This document shows, in pieces, positions 1-6,424 of a stretch of 8,927 bases of DNA. The stretch lies in NCBI GenBank assembly GCA_017882025.1, contig JADGQG010000074.1:1-8927 (forward strand), in the 5' to 3' direction. This DNA comes from Chloroflexota bacterium (lineage in GTDB: Bacteria; Chloroflexota; Limnocylindria; Limnocylindrales; CSP1-4). The number at the start of each line of letters is the position of its first letter. The stretch's first letter is position 1. The notes beneath the pieces are model-generated. The model saw only the letters and a program-made list of their open reading frames with translations, had not been told where the DNA came from and did not search any database. The position numbers and the translations under genes were made by a program.

Positions 1-36
1 CCCCGCTAACCGTCGGTCGCCTTCACGAGGGCCCGC

Positions 37-1338
37 ATGACCGTTCCCACCGTCCGCTACACCGACGAGCGCCTCCCCAACGGGCTGCGTCTCCTGATCA
101 GCGAGGATCACCTGGTCCCCGTCGTGGCCGTGAACGTCCGGTACGATGTCGGCAGCAAGCACGAGCAGCCCGGCAAGACCGGGTTTGCCCACCTGTTCGA
201 GCACGTCATGTTCCAGGGCAGCCGTCATGTGGCGAAGACGGAGCACTTCGCGCTGGTCCAGGCGGCCGGCGGCAGCTTGAACGGGAGCACCTGGCTGGAC
301 TGGACGAACTACTACGAGACAATGCCCTCGCACCAGCTGGAGCTGGCGCTCTGGCTGGAAGCGGACCGGATGGGGACCCTGCTCGACGCGCTCAGCCGGG
401 AGAACCTGGACAACCAGCGGGCGGTGGTCAAGAACGAGAAGCGGTCGAGCTACGACAACCAGCCCTACGGGACCTGGCAGGAGAAGCTCCTCGGCCACCT
501 CTACCCTGAGGGCCACCCGTACCACCACCCGACGATCGGCTCGATGGAGGATCTCGACGCCGCGTCGCTGGAGGACGTGGCCGCGTTCTTCCGGACGTAC
601 TACGCGCCGAACAACGCGGTGCTCTCGATCGTTGGGGACGTGGACCCGGGCGACGCCCGCGCCTCCGTCGAGCGGTACTTCGGGCCGCTCGTCGCGAACC
701 CGGCGATCCCCGCCTTTCACCCCGACGCGCTCCCGCTGACGCTCGGCGGCGAGCGCCGCGAGACCGTTCCGGACCGGGTCCCGCTGCCGCGCATCTATGT
801 CGGCTACCGCGCCCCGGCGCTCGCAGATCCGCGCCTCTACGCGCTGGAGATCGCGGCCCAGGTGCTGGCGGGCGGCAAGGGCAGCCGGCTCCACCGTCGG
901 CTCGTCCGCGACGCGCAGATCGCGCAGGACGTGGCCATGTTCGGCCTGGGCCTGGCCTCCGGCCCGTCGGTCTTCATGGGCTGGGCCACCGTCCGGCCGG
1001 ATGCCACGGCCGCCGCGGTCGAGGCCGGCCTCTTTGACGAGCTTGCCCGGATCGGCCGGGATACGATCAGCAACGACGAGCTCGCCCGCGCCAAGGCGCT
1101 CATCGAGACGGATGAGCTGGCCGCGCTCCAGCGGGTCAGCGAGCGCGCGGACCGTCTCGGCATGTTCGCGACCCTGCTGGACGATCCAGGCGAGATCAAC
1201 CGGCAGCTGGAGCGCTACCTGGCCGTGACGCCGGAGGATGTCCGGGCGGCCTGTGCCGAGTTCCTGGTCGCCGACAACCGGGTCGTCCTGACGTACGTGC
1301 CGGCCGACGCAGGCACCGACCCCACGGAGGCCGCATGA
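37..1338 (+). CDS. M16 family zinc metallopeptidase, catalytic subunit
   Basis: This 433-residue protein belongs to the M16 (pitrilysin / mitochondrial processing peptidase-like) family, which cleaves peptides inside a closed clam-shell chamber. The inverted zinc motif HxxEH is read directly as H52-L-F-E55-H56, and the distal zinc ligand is probably E134 in the segment VVKNEKR. Both M16 half-domains are present: an N-terminal one (about 10-180) and a C-terminal one (about 185-420). The length is normal for a single-subunit-size M16 protein. No signal peptide is visible, so a cytoplasmic location is the default. The ATG at 37 has a GAGGG ribosome site at 27-31. Its C-terminal half has no clear R...Y substrate motif where the partner gene has one. 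The stop overlaps the next gene's ATG (ATGA), implying translational coupling. The natural substrate cannot be told from sequence. Confidence 0.95.
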   Translation: MTVPTVRYTDERLPNGLRLLISEDHLVPVVAVNVRYDVGSKHEQPGKTGFAHLFEHVMFQGSRHVAKTEHFALVQAAGGSLNGSTWLDWTNYYETMPSHQLELALWLEADRMGTLLDALSRENLDNQRAVVKNEKRSSYDNQPYGTWQEKLLGHLYPEGHPYHHPTIGSMEDLDAASLEDVAAFFRTYYAPNNAVLSIVGDVDPGDARASVERYFGPLVANPAIPAFHPDALPLTLGGERRETVPDRVPLPRIYVGYRAPALADPRLYALEIAAQVLAGGKGSRLHRRLVRDAQIAQDVAMFGLGLASGPSVFMGWATVRPDATAAAVEAGLFDELARIGRDTISNDELARAKALIETDELAALQRVSERADRLGMFATLLDDPGEINRQLERYLAVTPEDVRAACAEFLVADNRVVLTYVPADAGTDPTEAA

Positions 1339-2750
1339 ACGTCACAGATCCCGTGGAGGCGGCGCTGGGCGTCCGCCCGGTTCCCGGCACGCCCCGGCCC
1401 TTCACCTTCCCGGCTGCGGCCCGAGGTCGTCTCTCGGGCGGCCTCGCGCTCGTGACGGTCCATCTGCCGGGGCGGCCGCTCGTCTCGGCCAGCCTCTACC
1501 TGCCGAACGGCGCCGTGGACGAGCCCGCCGGCGAGGGCGGCGCCACCGTGCTCACCGCGCGGGCGCTGACCGAGGGCACCCTCCATCGAGACGCCGTGGC
1601 CATGACCGAGGCAGCGGAGCGGCTGGGCGCGTCGCTGCGCGCCGAGGCCGGATGGGACGCGACCGTGGTGGGCGTGGACGTCCCGGCAGAGCGGCTGGGA
1701 CCGGCCCTCGAGCTCCTCGCGGAGCTGGTCCGCGAGCCGGCGTTTCCCGAGCGGGAGGTGGAACGGCTCCGGGACCAGCGCCTGAACGACCTGCTCCAGG
1801 CCAAGGTCGACCCGGCGCGGCGCGCCGAGGAGGCGTTCATCGAGACCATCTACGCAGCTGGGACGCCGTACGCGCGGGTCGCCGGCGGACGGCGCGAAAC
1901 GGTCGAGACGCTCGACGCGGACATCCTCCGGCGGGCCTACGGGCGTCCGGGCGATCCGGATCGTGCAGTGCTCGTCATCGGCGGCGACCTTGGCAACCTG
2001 GACGTCGCCGCGCTCGTGGAGCCGCTCTTCGGCGACCTGGCGGTGGCCGGGGCGGGCTCGGGGGCGTCGGCTGCGCTGCCGGTTGTGGAGAACGGCCTCG
2101 ATCGGACACGGGTGCGCCTGGTCCACAGGCCGGGCGCCGTCCAGTCCGAGCTCCGTGTCGGGCACCTGGGCCTGCCGCGTCGATCCCCCGATTACCACGC
2201 CGTCACCGTGATGGCGATGATCCTGGGCGGGCTGTTCAACTCGCGACTGAACATGAAGCTTCGCGAGGAGAAGGGTTACACGTACGGCGCCGGGGCCGGC
2301 TATGACTTCCGACGATTCGCCGGGCCGTTCTCGGCGCGGGCGGCGGTCAACACGGACGCCACCATCCCGGCGCTTGCCGACCTTCTCGCCGAGCTCCGCC
2401 GGATGCGCGAGGCGGCGCCGAGCGACGTCGAGATGCGAGCGGCGCGGGACTACCTGATCGGCGTCTTCCCGCTTCGGTTCGAGACGCCGGGACCGATCGT
2501 GGCCGCGCTTGGCGGGCTCGTGACGTTTGGTCTCCCGGCCGATGAGCTGGACCGCTACCGACCTGCCATCGATGCGGTGACCGCCGCCGACGTGCTCGCG
2601 GCCGCCCGCTCCCACCTCCACGTGGAGCGGCTCGCCGTGGTCGTGGTTGGCGATGCCGATGCCGTCGGAGCCGACCTGGAGAAGGCCGGCATCGGCGAAG
2701 TCGAGGTGGTGCGCGAGCCCGACCCGGTCGCCGAGGAGGCAGGCTCCTAG
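1335..2750 (+). CDS. M16 family peptidase-like protein, non-catalytic partner subunit
   Basis: This 471-residue M16 homologue aligns with its upstream neighbour, but the zinc motif is gone: the position equivalent to HLFEH reads V72-L-T-A-R76, so it should not bind zinc. It retains the conserved C-terminal M16 motif LREEKGYTYGAGAGY, with R310 and Y317 at the positions of the Arg/Tyr pair that holds substrate backbone in this family. In known two-protein M16 enzymes (mitochondrial processing peptidase and bacterial heterodimers) one chain supplies zinc chemistry and the other supplies this binding motif. The 4-bp ATGA overlap with the upstream gene supports equimolar production and assembly. 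No signal peptide or membrane segment is evident. The heterodimer itself is an inference from motif complementarity and gene order. Confidence 0.93.
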   Translation: MNVTDPVEAALGVRPVPGTPRPFTFPAAARGRLSGGLALVTVHLPGRPLVSASLYLPNGAVDEPAGEGGATVLTARALTEGTLHRDAVAMTEAAERLGASLRAEAGWDATVVGVDVPAERLGPALELLAELVREPAFPEREVERLRDQRLNDLLQAKVDPARRAEEAFIETIYAAGTPYARVAGGRRETVETLDADILRRAYGRPGDPDRAVLVIGGDLGNLDVAALVEPLFGDLAVAGAGSGASAALPVVENGLDRTRVRLVHRPGAVQSELRVGHLGLPRRSPDYHAVTVMAMILGGLFNSRLNMKLREEKGYTYGAGAGYDFRRFAGPFSARAAVNTDATIPALADLLAELRRMREAAPSDVEMRAARDYLIGVFPLRFETPGPIVAALGGLVTFGLPADELDRYRPAIDAVTAADVLAAARSHLHVERLAVVVVGDADAVGADLEKAGIGEVEVVREPDPVAEEAGS

Positions 2751-2761
2751 AGGCGGGACCA

Positions 2762-2786
2762 GGCGCCGCCGGATCGTCCCGGCGCC
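2762..2786 (+). terminator. GC-rich hairpin after the M16 pair, possible terminator
   Basis: GGCGCCG (2762-2768) and CGGCGCC (2780-2786) are perfect inverted repeats around an 11-nt loop, beginning 12 nt after the stop of the second M16 gene. No U-run follows directly; a TTTT lies 14 nt further on inside the candidate ECF promoter. An alternative pairing, GGGAC (2755-2759) with GTCCC (2776-2780), would compete. It could end M16 transcription before the next promoter, but such repeats are easily found in GC-rich DNA. Confidence 0.35.
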
Positions 2787-2794
2787 CGCTTGCC

Positions 2795-2825
2795 TGAAAC
2801 CTTTTCCCGTGCCGCTGCCTCACAA
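2795..2825 (+). promoter_or_regulatory. Candidate ECF sigma-type promoter of the secreted protein/sigma/anti-sigma operon
   Basis: TGAAAC at 2795-2800, followed by CTTTT, resembles the GAAC-core -35 element of ECF promoters. After a 17-nt spacer (2801-2817) comes CCTCACAA (2818-2825), a plausible though imperfect match to the CGTC-type ECF -10 element. It lies about 90 bp upstream of the first ATG of an operon that encodes an ECF sigma factor, and ECF sigma factors commonly transcribe their own operon. Autoregulation is therefore a reasonable inference, not something the sequence proves. Confidence 0.5.
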
Positions 2826-2828
2826 CGG

Positions 2829-2844
2829 GTATCGGGGCCGATAC
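2829..2844. promoter_or_regulatory. Inverted repeat at the expected transcription start of the ECF operon
   Basis: GTATCGG (2829-2835) and CCGATAC (2838-2844) form a perfect 7-bp inverted repeat with a 2-nt centre. It begins 4 nt after the candidate -10 element, so it covers the predicted transcription start. It contains AT pairs in otherwise GC-dominated DNA, making it less likely to be composition noise than the pure G/C palindromes nearby. It could be an operator or a 5'-end mRNA hairpin. Confidence 0.45.
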
Positions 2845-2914
2845 AGCGCCGGGGTTGCGCGGAAGCCCGGCCGATCGGCTCGCCACGAACCAGGCGCCCG
2901 GGGGTTGCGAAACC

Positions 2915-3319
2915 ATGGATCGACACAGTCTGAGACTCGTTCGCGGTGCCGCCGCAGCGTCCGTCTCCATCTTCCTCGTCGCGGGAGCCGCGTTCGCGGC
3001 GAGCGCGATAGTGGGTCCGCCGAGCGTCGGCCCGGACCTCGCTCCCGCAGCCGCCGCACGCTCGCCGCTAGGCGTGTCGAAGGTCGCCGAGCCGGCTGAA
3101 ACGGCGGAGCCCGCCGAGACGGCCGAGACGCCGGATGTCGACGACCATTCGGGCGACCAGAACAACCAGTTGGGCGACCAGCGCGATGGCGACCACCCCA
3201 ACTTCGTCTCCGGCGCAACCCCGAAGCCGACAGACACGCCTGAGCCGGTCCAGGCGCCGGACGGCGGCGGCCACGGTAACAACGGCTCCGACAGCCCCGG
3301 CCAGGGCGGCAACGGGTAG
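2915..3319 (+). CDS. Small secreted low-complexity protein of unknown function, first gene of an ECF operon
   Basis: I do not recognise a family for this 134-residue protein. The N-terminus is a clear Sec-type signal peptide: basic residues (MDRHSLRLVR), a hydrophobic stretch (about 11-26) and an Ala-rich cleavage region around AFA-AS (about residues 26-30). The mature part has no visible folded domain. It holds a tandem AEPAET repeat, then a hydrophilic stretch rich in Asp, Gln, Asn and Gly (DDHSGDQNNQLGDQRDGDH), a Pro/Thr segment and a Gly/Asn/Ser-rich end. The ATG at 2915 is chosen because the signal peptide begins there; a TTG start 60 bp earlier would add an unlikely leader. The ribosome site (GGGGG at 2900-2904) is weak. 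It lies 46 bp before the ECF sigma gene, so it is probably co-transcribed with it and may be its output or a sensed surface component. Confidence 0.72.
   Translation: MDRHSLRLVRGAAAASVSIFLVAGAAFAASAIVGPPSVGPDLAPAAAARSPLGVSKVAEPAETAEPAETAETPDVDDHSGDQNNQLGDQRDGDHPNFVSGATPKPTDTPEPVQAPDGGGHGNNGSDSPGQGGNG
3086..3130 (+). repeat. Tandem hexapeptide repeat AEPAET in the small secreted protein
   Basis: Two 18-bp in-frame units (3086-3103 and 3104-3121) each encode Ala-Glu-Pro-Ala-Glu-Thr, followed by a half unit encoding Ala-Glu-Thr (3122-3130). The units differ at several synonymous positions, so the peptide repeat has been kept while the DNA diverged. Confidence 0.8.
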
Positions 3320-3331
3320 AGCTTCGGACAT

Positions 3332-3345
3332 CGGGACGATTCCCG
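3332..3345 (+). other. Small hairpin between the secreted-protein and sigma genes
   Basis: CGGGA (3332-3336) and TCCCG (3341-3345) are inverted around a 4-nt loop, 13 nt after the stop of the secreted-protein gene and just before the sigma gene's ribosome site. It could limit 3' decay or dampen read-through into the sigma gene so that the first gene is made in excess. A 5-bp stem is weak evidence. Confidence 0.25.
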
Positions 3346-3349
3346 GAAC

Positions 3350-3356
3350 AAGGGAG
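3350..3356 (+). promoter_or_regulatory. Ribosome binding site that fixes the GTG start of the ECF sigma gene
   Basis: AAGGGAG at 3350-3356 is a good Shine-Dalgarno match 9 nt upstream of an in-frame GTG at 3366. This favours GTG 3366 over starts further upstream that would run into the preceding coding region. Confidence 0.65.
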
Positions 3357-3365
3357 ACGGGTCAT

Positions 3366-4106
3366 GTGGCGGAGAGCGGCTCGCGCGGCGTATCGTCGTC
3401 GGGCCAGCCTCCCAACCCCGGCGATCGACGCCCCGACGCAGGAGACCCACCGATCGACGCGCCGCGCGACCCCAGCCTCCATCAGGCGCCCGAGGACGAC
3501 CTCGAGGCCCGCCGGGTCGTCGCGGCCGTTCTCGGCGGGGATCAGGACGCGTTTCGAGTCCTCGTGGAGCGCGAATCGCACGCGCTCATGCGCAGCTGCT
3601 TTCGCGTCCTGGGCGATCTCCACGACGCCGAGGACGCAGCCCAGGAGGCATTCGTGACCGCGTATCGGGCACTCGGGACGTGGCGCGGCGACGGGCCGTT
3701 TGGCGCGTGGCTCGCCCGGATCGGCATGCGCATCGCGGTCCGCAAGGCGTCGCGGCGACGGCCGGTGGCCTGGATCGATCCGTCGCCGATGGCGGCCGAC
3801 GGCGACAGCGCGGACATCGACCGTACGAACGTGGTCGGGGAGCGGGCACTCCTCGCCGCTCTGGGCCGCGCCGAGGCGGACCCCGCGCAGCTCGCGATTC
3901 GCGCCGAGCGCGCGGCGTCCATCCGGGCCGCCGTGGCAAACCTGGAGGAGCCATATCGCGAGGTCGTCGCGCTCCGCTTCTTCGCGGAGCTGTCCCTGGC
4001 GGAGATCGCGGACGAGGCCGACCGCCCGCTCGGCACGGTCAAGACGCACCTCCACCGCGGCCTCCAGCGCCTTCGCCGCGCGCTGGAAGCGCAGGGCGTG
4101 GCCTGA
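3366..4106 (+). CDS. ECF-type RNA polymerase sigma factor (sigma-70 family)
   Basis: This 246-residue sigma factor has only regions 2 and 4, the ECF layout. Region 2 covers about residues 46-133, with the core-binding signature DLHDAEDAAQEAF near 84-96 and the promoter-melting/-10 segment WLARIGMRIAVRKASRRRP near 115-133. A linker (about 134-180) leads to region 4 (about 182-242), whose helix-turn-helix reads LSLAEIADEADRPLGTVKTHLHRGLQRLRR. The first 42 residues are a Pro/Asp/Ser-rich, probably disordered extension. The GTG at 3366 is preferred because of its ribosome site and because the upstream part of the frame lies inside the secreted-protein gene. Its stop overlaps the next ATG by one base (TGATG), so it is coupled to the membrane protein that probably holds it inactive. 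The inducing signal is unknown. Confidence 0.94.
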   Translation: MAESGSRGVSSSGQPPNPGDRRPDAGDPPIDAPRDPSLHQAPEDDLEARRVVAAVLGGDQDAFRVLVERESHALMRSCFRVLGDLHDAEDAAQEAFVTAYRALGTWRGDGPFGAWLARIGMRIAVRKASRRRPVAWIDPSPMAADGDSADIDRTNVVGERALLAALGRAEADPAQLAIRAERAASIRAAVANLEEPYREVVALRFFAELSLAEIADEADRPLGTVKTHLHRGLQRLRRALEAQGVA

Positions 4107-4870
4107 TGGCCGGCATGCAGCCGCCCGGACGCTTCCGCCCCGGCGAGCTCGAAGCTGCCGACCTGGGCCCGAGCGCCGAGGCGGAGCTCCTCGGGACGGC
4201 GCGCCAGCTCGAATGGCTGGCGGCGACCGAGGATATCGGTCCGAGCCCGGACTTCGCCGATCGCGTGATGGCCGCGGTGAGCCGGGAGCCGGCGCCGCGG
4301 CCGGTCGCGGCCGCGCTCGGCGCCGCTCGTCGCCGAAGCCCGCTCGCCGCCCTCGCGGCGCTTGGTGATCTCTGGCGGGTCGCGTTCACGGGCGGCCGCC
4401 CCTTCGCGGTCCGATTCCCCGCGATGGCGCTCGTCGCGCTGTTCGTGCTCGGGTCCGTCGGCGCCGGAGCTCTGGGTGCCGGAGCGCTCGCGGGACTTCT
4501 CGGCCCGACGCCGGCCGCGACGCCGGCACTGTCGCCCTCGCCGCTCGTGCCCTCCTCGCCGCCGGAACCCACCCCGAGCCCGTCGCCGTCAGTGTCGCCC
4601 GCGGAGAGCGAATCGGCGGAGCCGAGCGGGGTGCCCGGATCGTCGGAGAGTCCCGAGCCGTCGGACGCGCTCGAGCCGACCGGCGCGCCTGCCCAGACAC
4701 AAGGCGCGACCGAGGGCAACATCGCCCACCCGACCGGCACGCAGCGCCCGACCTTGTGGCCGACCTATACGCCGGAGGCCACCGAGACGCCCCGGCCAGG
4801 CGAGACGCCCCGGCCAGGCGAGACGCCCCAGGCCACGCCAGGAACCGGCGGAGGCTCCGGGGGCGGGTAG
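4106..4870 (+). CDS. Single-pass membrane anti-sigma-factor-like protein
   Basis: This 254-residue protein starts on the base where the sigma gene stops. The cytoplasmic N-terminus (about 1-100) contains an acidic helical stretch (LEAADLGPSAEAELLGTARQ) and the segment SPDFADRVMAAVSREPAP near 47-64, which resembles the sigma-binding part of anti-sigma proteins encoded beside ECF factors. No HxxxCxxC zinc motif is present, so it is not a ZAS-type anti-sigma factor. One membrane helix spans about 105-132. The outer tail (about 133-254) is almost entirely Pro, Ser, Thr, Glu and Gly, with no folded domain and a PRPGET tandem repeat, so it probably crosses or decorates the cell wall. The anti-sigma role rests on gene order, overlap and topology; sequence identity to a named family is weak. 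An ATG three codons later (4115) is an alternative start. Confidence 0.8.
   Translation: MAGMQPPGRFRPGELEAADLGPSAEAELLGTARQLEWLAATEDIGPSPDFADRVMAAVSREPAPRPVAAALGAARRRSPLAALAALGDLWRVAFTGGRPFAVRFPAMALVALFVLGSVGAGALGAGALAGLLGPTPAATPALSPSPLVPSSPPEPTPSPSPSVSPAESESAEPSGVPGSSESPEPSDALEPTGAPAQTQGATEGNIAHPTGTQRPTLWPTYTPEATETPRPGETPRPGETPQATPGTGGGSGGG
4784..4829 (+). repeat. 18-bp tandem repeat in the tail of the anti-sigma-like gene
   Basis: Two identical 18-bp units (4784-4801 and 4802-4819) are followed by the first 10 bp of a third (4820-4829). In frame they encode repeated Glu-Thr-Pro-Arg-Pro-Gly. Exact identity of the DNA, including synonymous positions, points to a recent slippage duplication, so copy number may vary between strains. 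Confidence 0.9.
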
Positions 4871-4908
4871 GCGGCCAATCCGTCCACCGGCGAAGGGGGC
4901 GCCCCTGC

Positions 4909-4914
4909 TAGGCT
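4909..4914 (+). promoter_or_regulatory. Candidate -10 box (TAGGCT) giving a leaderless transcript of the PfkB-like gene
   Basis: TAGGCT, preceded by CTGC, fits the TAnnnT -10 pattern and ends 6 nt before the ATG at 4921, so transcription would start at or next to the start codon. No good Shine-Dalgarno lies upstream and no TTGACA-like -35 is visible. The same CTGCTAnnnT arrangement precedes two other genes in the window. A short AGGGG-CCCCT palindrome (4894-4906) sits immediately upstream. Confidence 0.5.
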
Positions 4915-4920
4915 GCAGGC

Positions 4921-5625
4921 ATGCTCGCCGTCGTGGGTTCGCCATCGTTCACGCCCGGGTCGGTGCCCGCTGCCGCCGACGACGCGGGCGGGCTCGCCGC
5001 GGGGATCGCGCGGGCCGCGGCGGCCGCCGGCGCGGAGGTCCAGCTGATCGGCAAGGTCGGGGACGACCCCGCCGGCGACGCAGTCCTCCTCGCGCTCGCC
5101 CGCGGCGGCGTCGGGCACATCGCGCTCCTGCGGGATGCGGGCCGGGCCACCCCGATCGCGCCACCGGCGGCCATCGAGGTCGATCCGGCCGACGGGGAGC
5201 CGATCGCCGCACTCCTCGCCGAGGCCGGGGCCGCCGACCGCCGTCCGATCCGCCGCGGCGAGGCGGCCACGCCACCGGCGCCCGGCCTCGCGCTCGAGCC
5301 GGCCGACATCTCGCTCGGGCTGCGGTACGTCCGCGAATTCCGCGTGCTGGTCGCGGCAGAGCCGCTCGATGAGCAGTCCGCGGCCGTCGTCGTCGACGCT
5401 GCCGCATTCGCCGATGCCGCGCTCGTCGTCATCGCGCCGCGCGGACAGGCGACCTCTTCCGCGCTGGAAGCCGCCATCGTCCTCGAGGCACCCGAGGTTG
5501 ACCCGGACGGCGCGTTCGCCGCCTTGGTCGGGCGCTTCGCCGCTGCCCTGGATCGCGGGGTTGACGCGGCGGACGCGTTCCGCTCCGCGACTGTCGAGGG
5601 CGGCTGGGAACACGCAGCGGACTGA
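4921..5625 (+). CDS. PfkB/ribokinase-like protein, short and probably lacking kinase activity
   Basis: This 234-residue protein resembles the PfkB sugar/nucleoside kinase fold, most clearly in GGLAAGIARAAAAAGAEVQLIGKVGDDPAGDAV (about residues 23-55), which follows the family's first signature. Two things argue against normal catalysis. The Asn usually found in the GGxxxN substrate motif is Gly28, and the C-terminal DTxGAGD motif (anion hole and catalytic Asp) is replaced by VDPDGAF around residues 193-199. It is also shorter than the usual 290-330 residues, with the middle lid region reduced. The last part (ALDRGVDAADAFRSAT) still looks like the family's closing helices. It could be a degenerate sugar-binding relative or have a changed reaction. 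It starts 50 bp after the anti-sigma-like gene but seems to have its own promoter, and it converges on the SRAP gene with 30 bp between stops. Confidence 0.72.
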   Translation: MLAVVGSPSFTPGSVPAAADDAGGLAAGIARAAAAAGAEVQLIGKVGDDPAGDAVLLALARGGVGHIALLRDAGRATPIAPPAAIEVDPADGEPIAALLAEAGAADRRPIRRGEAATPPAPGLALEPADISLGLRYVREFRVLVAAEPLDEQSAAVVVDAAAFADAALVVIAPRGQATSSALEAAIVLEAPEVDPDGAFAALVGRFAAALDRGVDAADAFRSATVEGGWEHAAD

Positions 5626-5655
5626 GGGCCGACGCCGCGCCCGGGGGTCGCCCGA

Positions 5656-6381
5656 TCAGCCGAGCGGGAGCGGGCGCTGGCCCGGTTCGGGCCCAAGCGG
5701 GCCCATCGGCACCACGAGATCAGGGCCCTCGTTCCGTGCGCTGTTGACGCGCTTCGTGACCGGGTAGCGGATCAGCAGGTCGTCGGCTGCCGGGCGGAGC
5801 AGGCCCAGGAGCGCAGTCGGGTCCGGGGCCGCGGGGTCCAGCCAGGCGCCCCAGTCGGCCGTCGAGAGGATCACCGGCATCCGATCGTGGATCGGCGCCA
5901 GGGTGGCGTTCGCGGTGGTAGTGACGATCGTGAAGGTACGCACCCATTCGCCTTCCGGCTCCGCCGGGTCGCGCCAGGGTGACCAGAGGCCGGCGAACGC
6001 CATGGGCTCGCCATCGGCGCGTCGGATCAGGTTCGGCTGGCGGATGGACTCGGCGACGCGCTCCCACTCGTAGAACGCATCCGCGGGGACGAGGCAGCGA
6101 CGCTTCTGGAACGCGCTCCGGAACGCGGGCGTGGTCGAGACGGTCTCCGCGCGCGCGTTGATGAGGCGATTGCCGATCCTGGCATCCTTCGCCCAGGTCG
6201 GGACCAGCCCCCAGCGATAGGCAACGATCGCGCGACGCTCGTCGGGACGCTCCACGACGACGAGCCCGGATTGCTGCGGCGCGAGGTTGAAGCGGCCGCC
6301 GGGAGTCGCCGCAACGTCATCCGCGGCGAAGAGCGCGGCGAGCTCGGCGCTGGGGCGCTGCTGCGTGAAACGGCCGCACAT
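5656..6381 (-). CDS. SRAP domain abasic-site-processing protein (YedK/HMCES family)
   Basis: This 241-residue protein is a complete SRAP domain, which forms a covalent thiazolidine crosslink with abasic sites in single-stranded DNA and shields them from breakage and error-prone bypass. After removal of the initiator Met, Cys2 (MCGRFT) is the nucleophile. Other family active-site elements are present: N32 in RFNLAPQQ, the RWGLVPTWAKD segment (56-66), N75 in INARAET, E105 in AFYEW and H165 in IHDRMPVIL. N75 and E105 fall at the same numbers as in E. coli YedK. Length is normal. It is divergent from the rhomboid gene and apparently transcribed alone from a TAGACT box 7 nt before its ATG. An Ada-AlkA glycosylase, which would create abasic sites, lies about 1.5 kb away, but there is no shared operon. 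Confidence 0.96.
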   Translation of the reverse strand: MCGRFTQQRPSAELAALFAADDVAATPGGRFNLAPQQSGLVVVERPDERRAIVAYRWGLVPTWAKDARIGNRLINARAETVSTTPAFRSAFQKRRCLVPADAFYEWERVAESIRQPNLIRRADGEPMAFAGLWSPWRDPAEPEGEWVRTFTIVTTTANATLAPIHDRMPVILSTADWGAWLDPAAPDPTALLGLLRPAADDLLIRYPVTKRVNSARNEGPDLVVPMGPLGPEPGQRPLPLG

Positions 6382-6388
6382 GGGCGCG

Positions 6389-6394
6389 AGTCTA
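6389..6394 (-). promoter_or_regulatory. Candidate -10 box (TAGACT) of the SRAP gene, leaderless type
   Basis: On the minus strand the sequence CTGCTAGACT ends 7 nt before the SRAP ATG. TAGACT fits the TAnnnT -10 pattern, and the spacing puts the transcription start at about the start codon. No Shine-Dalgarno is present between the box and the ATG. Confidence 0.55.
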
Positions 6395-6401
6395 GCAGCG
6401 G

Positions 6402-6411
6402 CGGCGCGCCG
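6402..6411. promoter_or_regulatory. 10-bp palindrome between the divergent SRAP and rhomboid promoters
   Basis: CGGCGCGCCG is a perfect palindrome lying between the two outward-facing -10 boxes, where both -35 regions must overlap. A regulator bound here could affect both genes. Because it is all G/C, chance is a real possibility. Confidence 0.25.
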
Positions 6412-6424
6412 TTCCGCCTTCTGC

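Noticed and set aside
1..9. Possible last codons and TAA stop of a gene upstream of the M16 pair
   Set aside because: CCC CGC TAA in frame 1 would fit a gene ending 27 bp before the M16 start, but three codons are too little to call it.
1215..2621. 468-residue minus-strand open frame across the second M16 gene
   Set aside because: It is antisense to a gene with clear M16 motifs, its translation is Arg/Gly/Pro/His-rich without a recognisable domain, and long antisense frames are expected at this GC content.
2851..2909. Nine-base direct repeat GGGGTTGCG (2851-2859 and 2901-2909) in the leader of the secreted-protein gene
   Set aside because: Only two copies, mostly G, no conserved flank; chance is likely, although relatives could be checked.
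3135..3365. Upstream extension of the ECF sigma frame
   Set aside because: The added 77 residues are Thr/Arg/Ala-rich, lie inside the secreted-protein gene, and lack a ribosome site; GTG 3366 has a good one.
2820..4055. 411-residue minus-strand open frame opposite the secreted-protein and sigma genes
   Set aside because: It overlaps a well-supported sigma factor and a signal-peptide protein, and its translation is Arg-rich noise.
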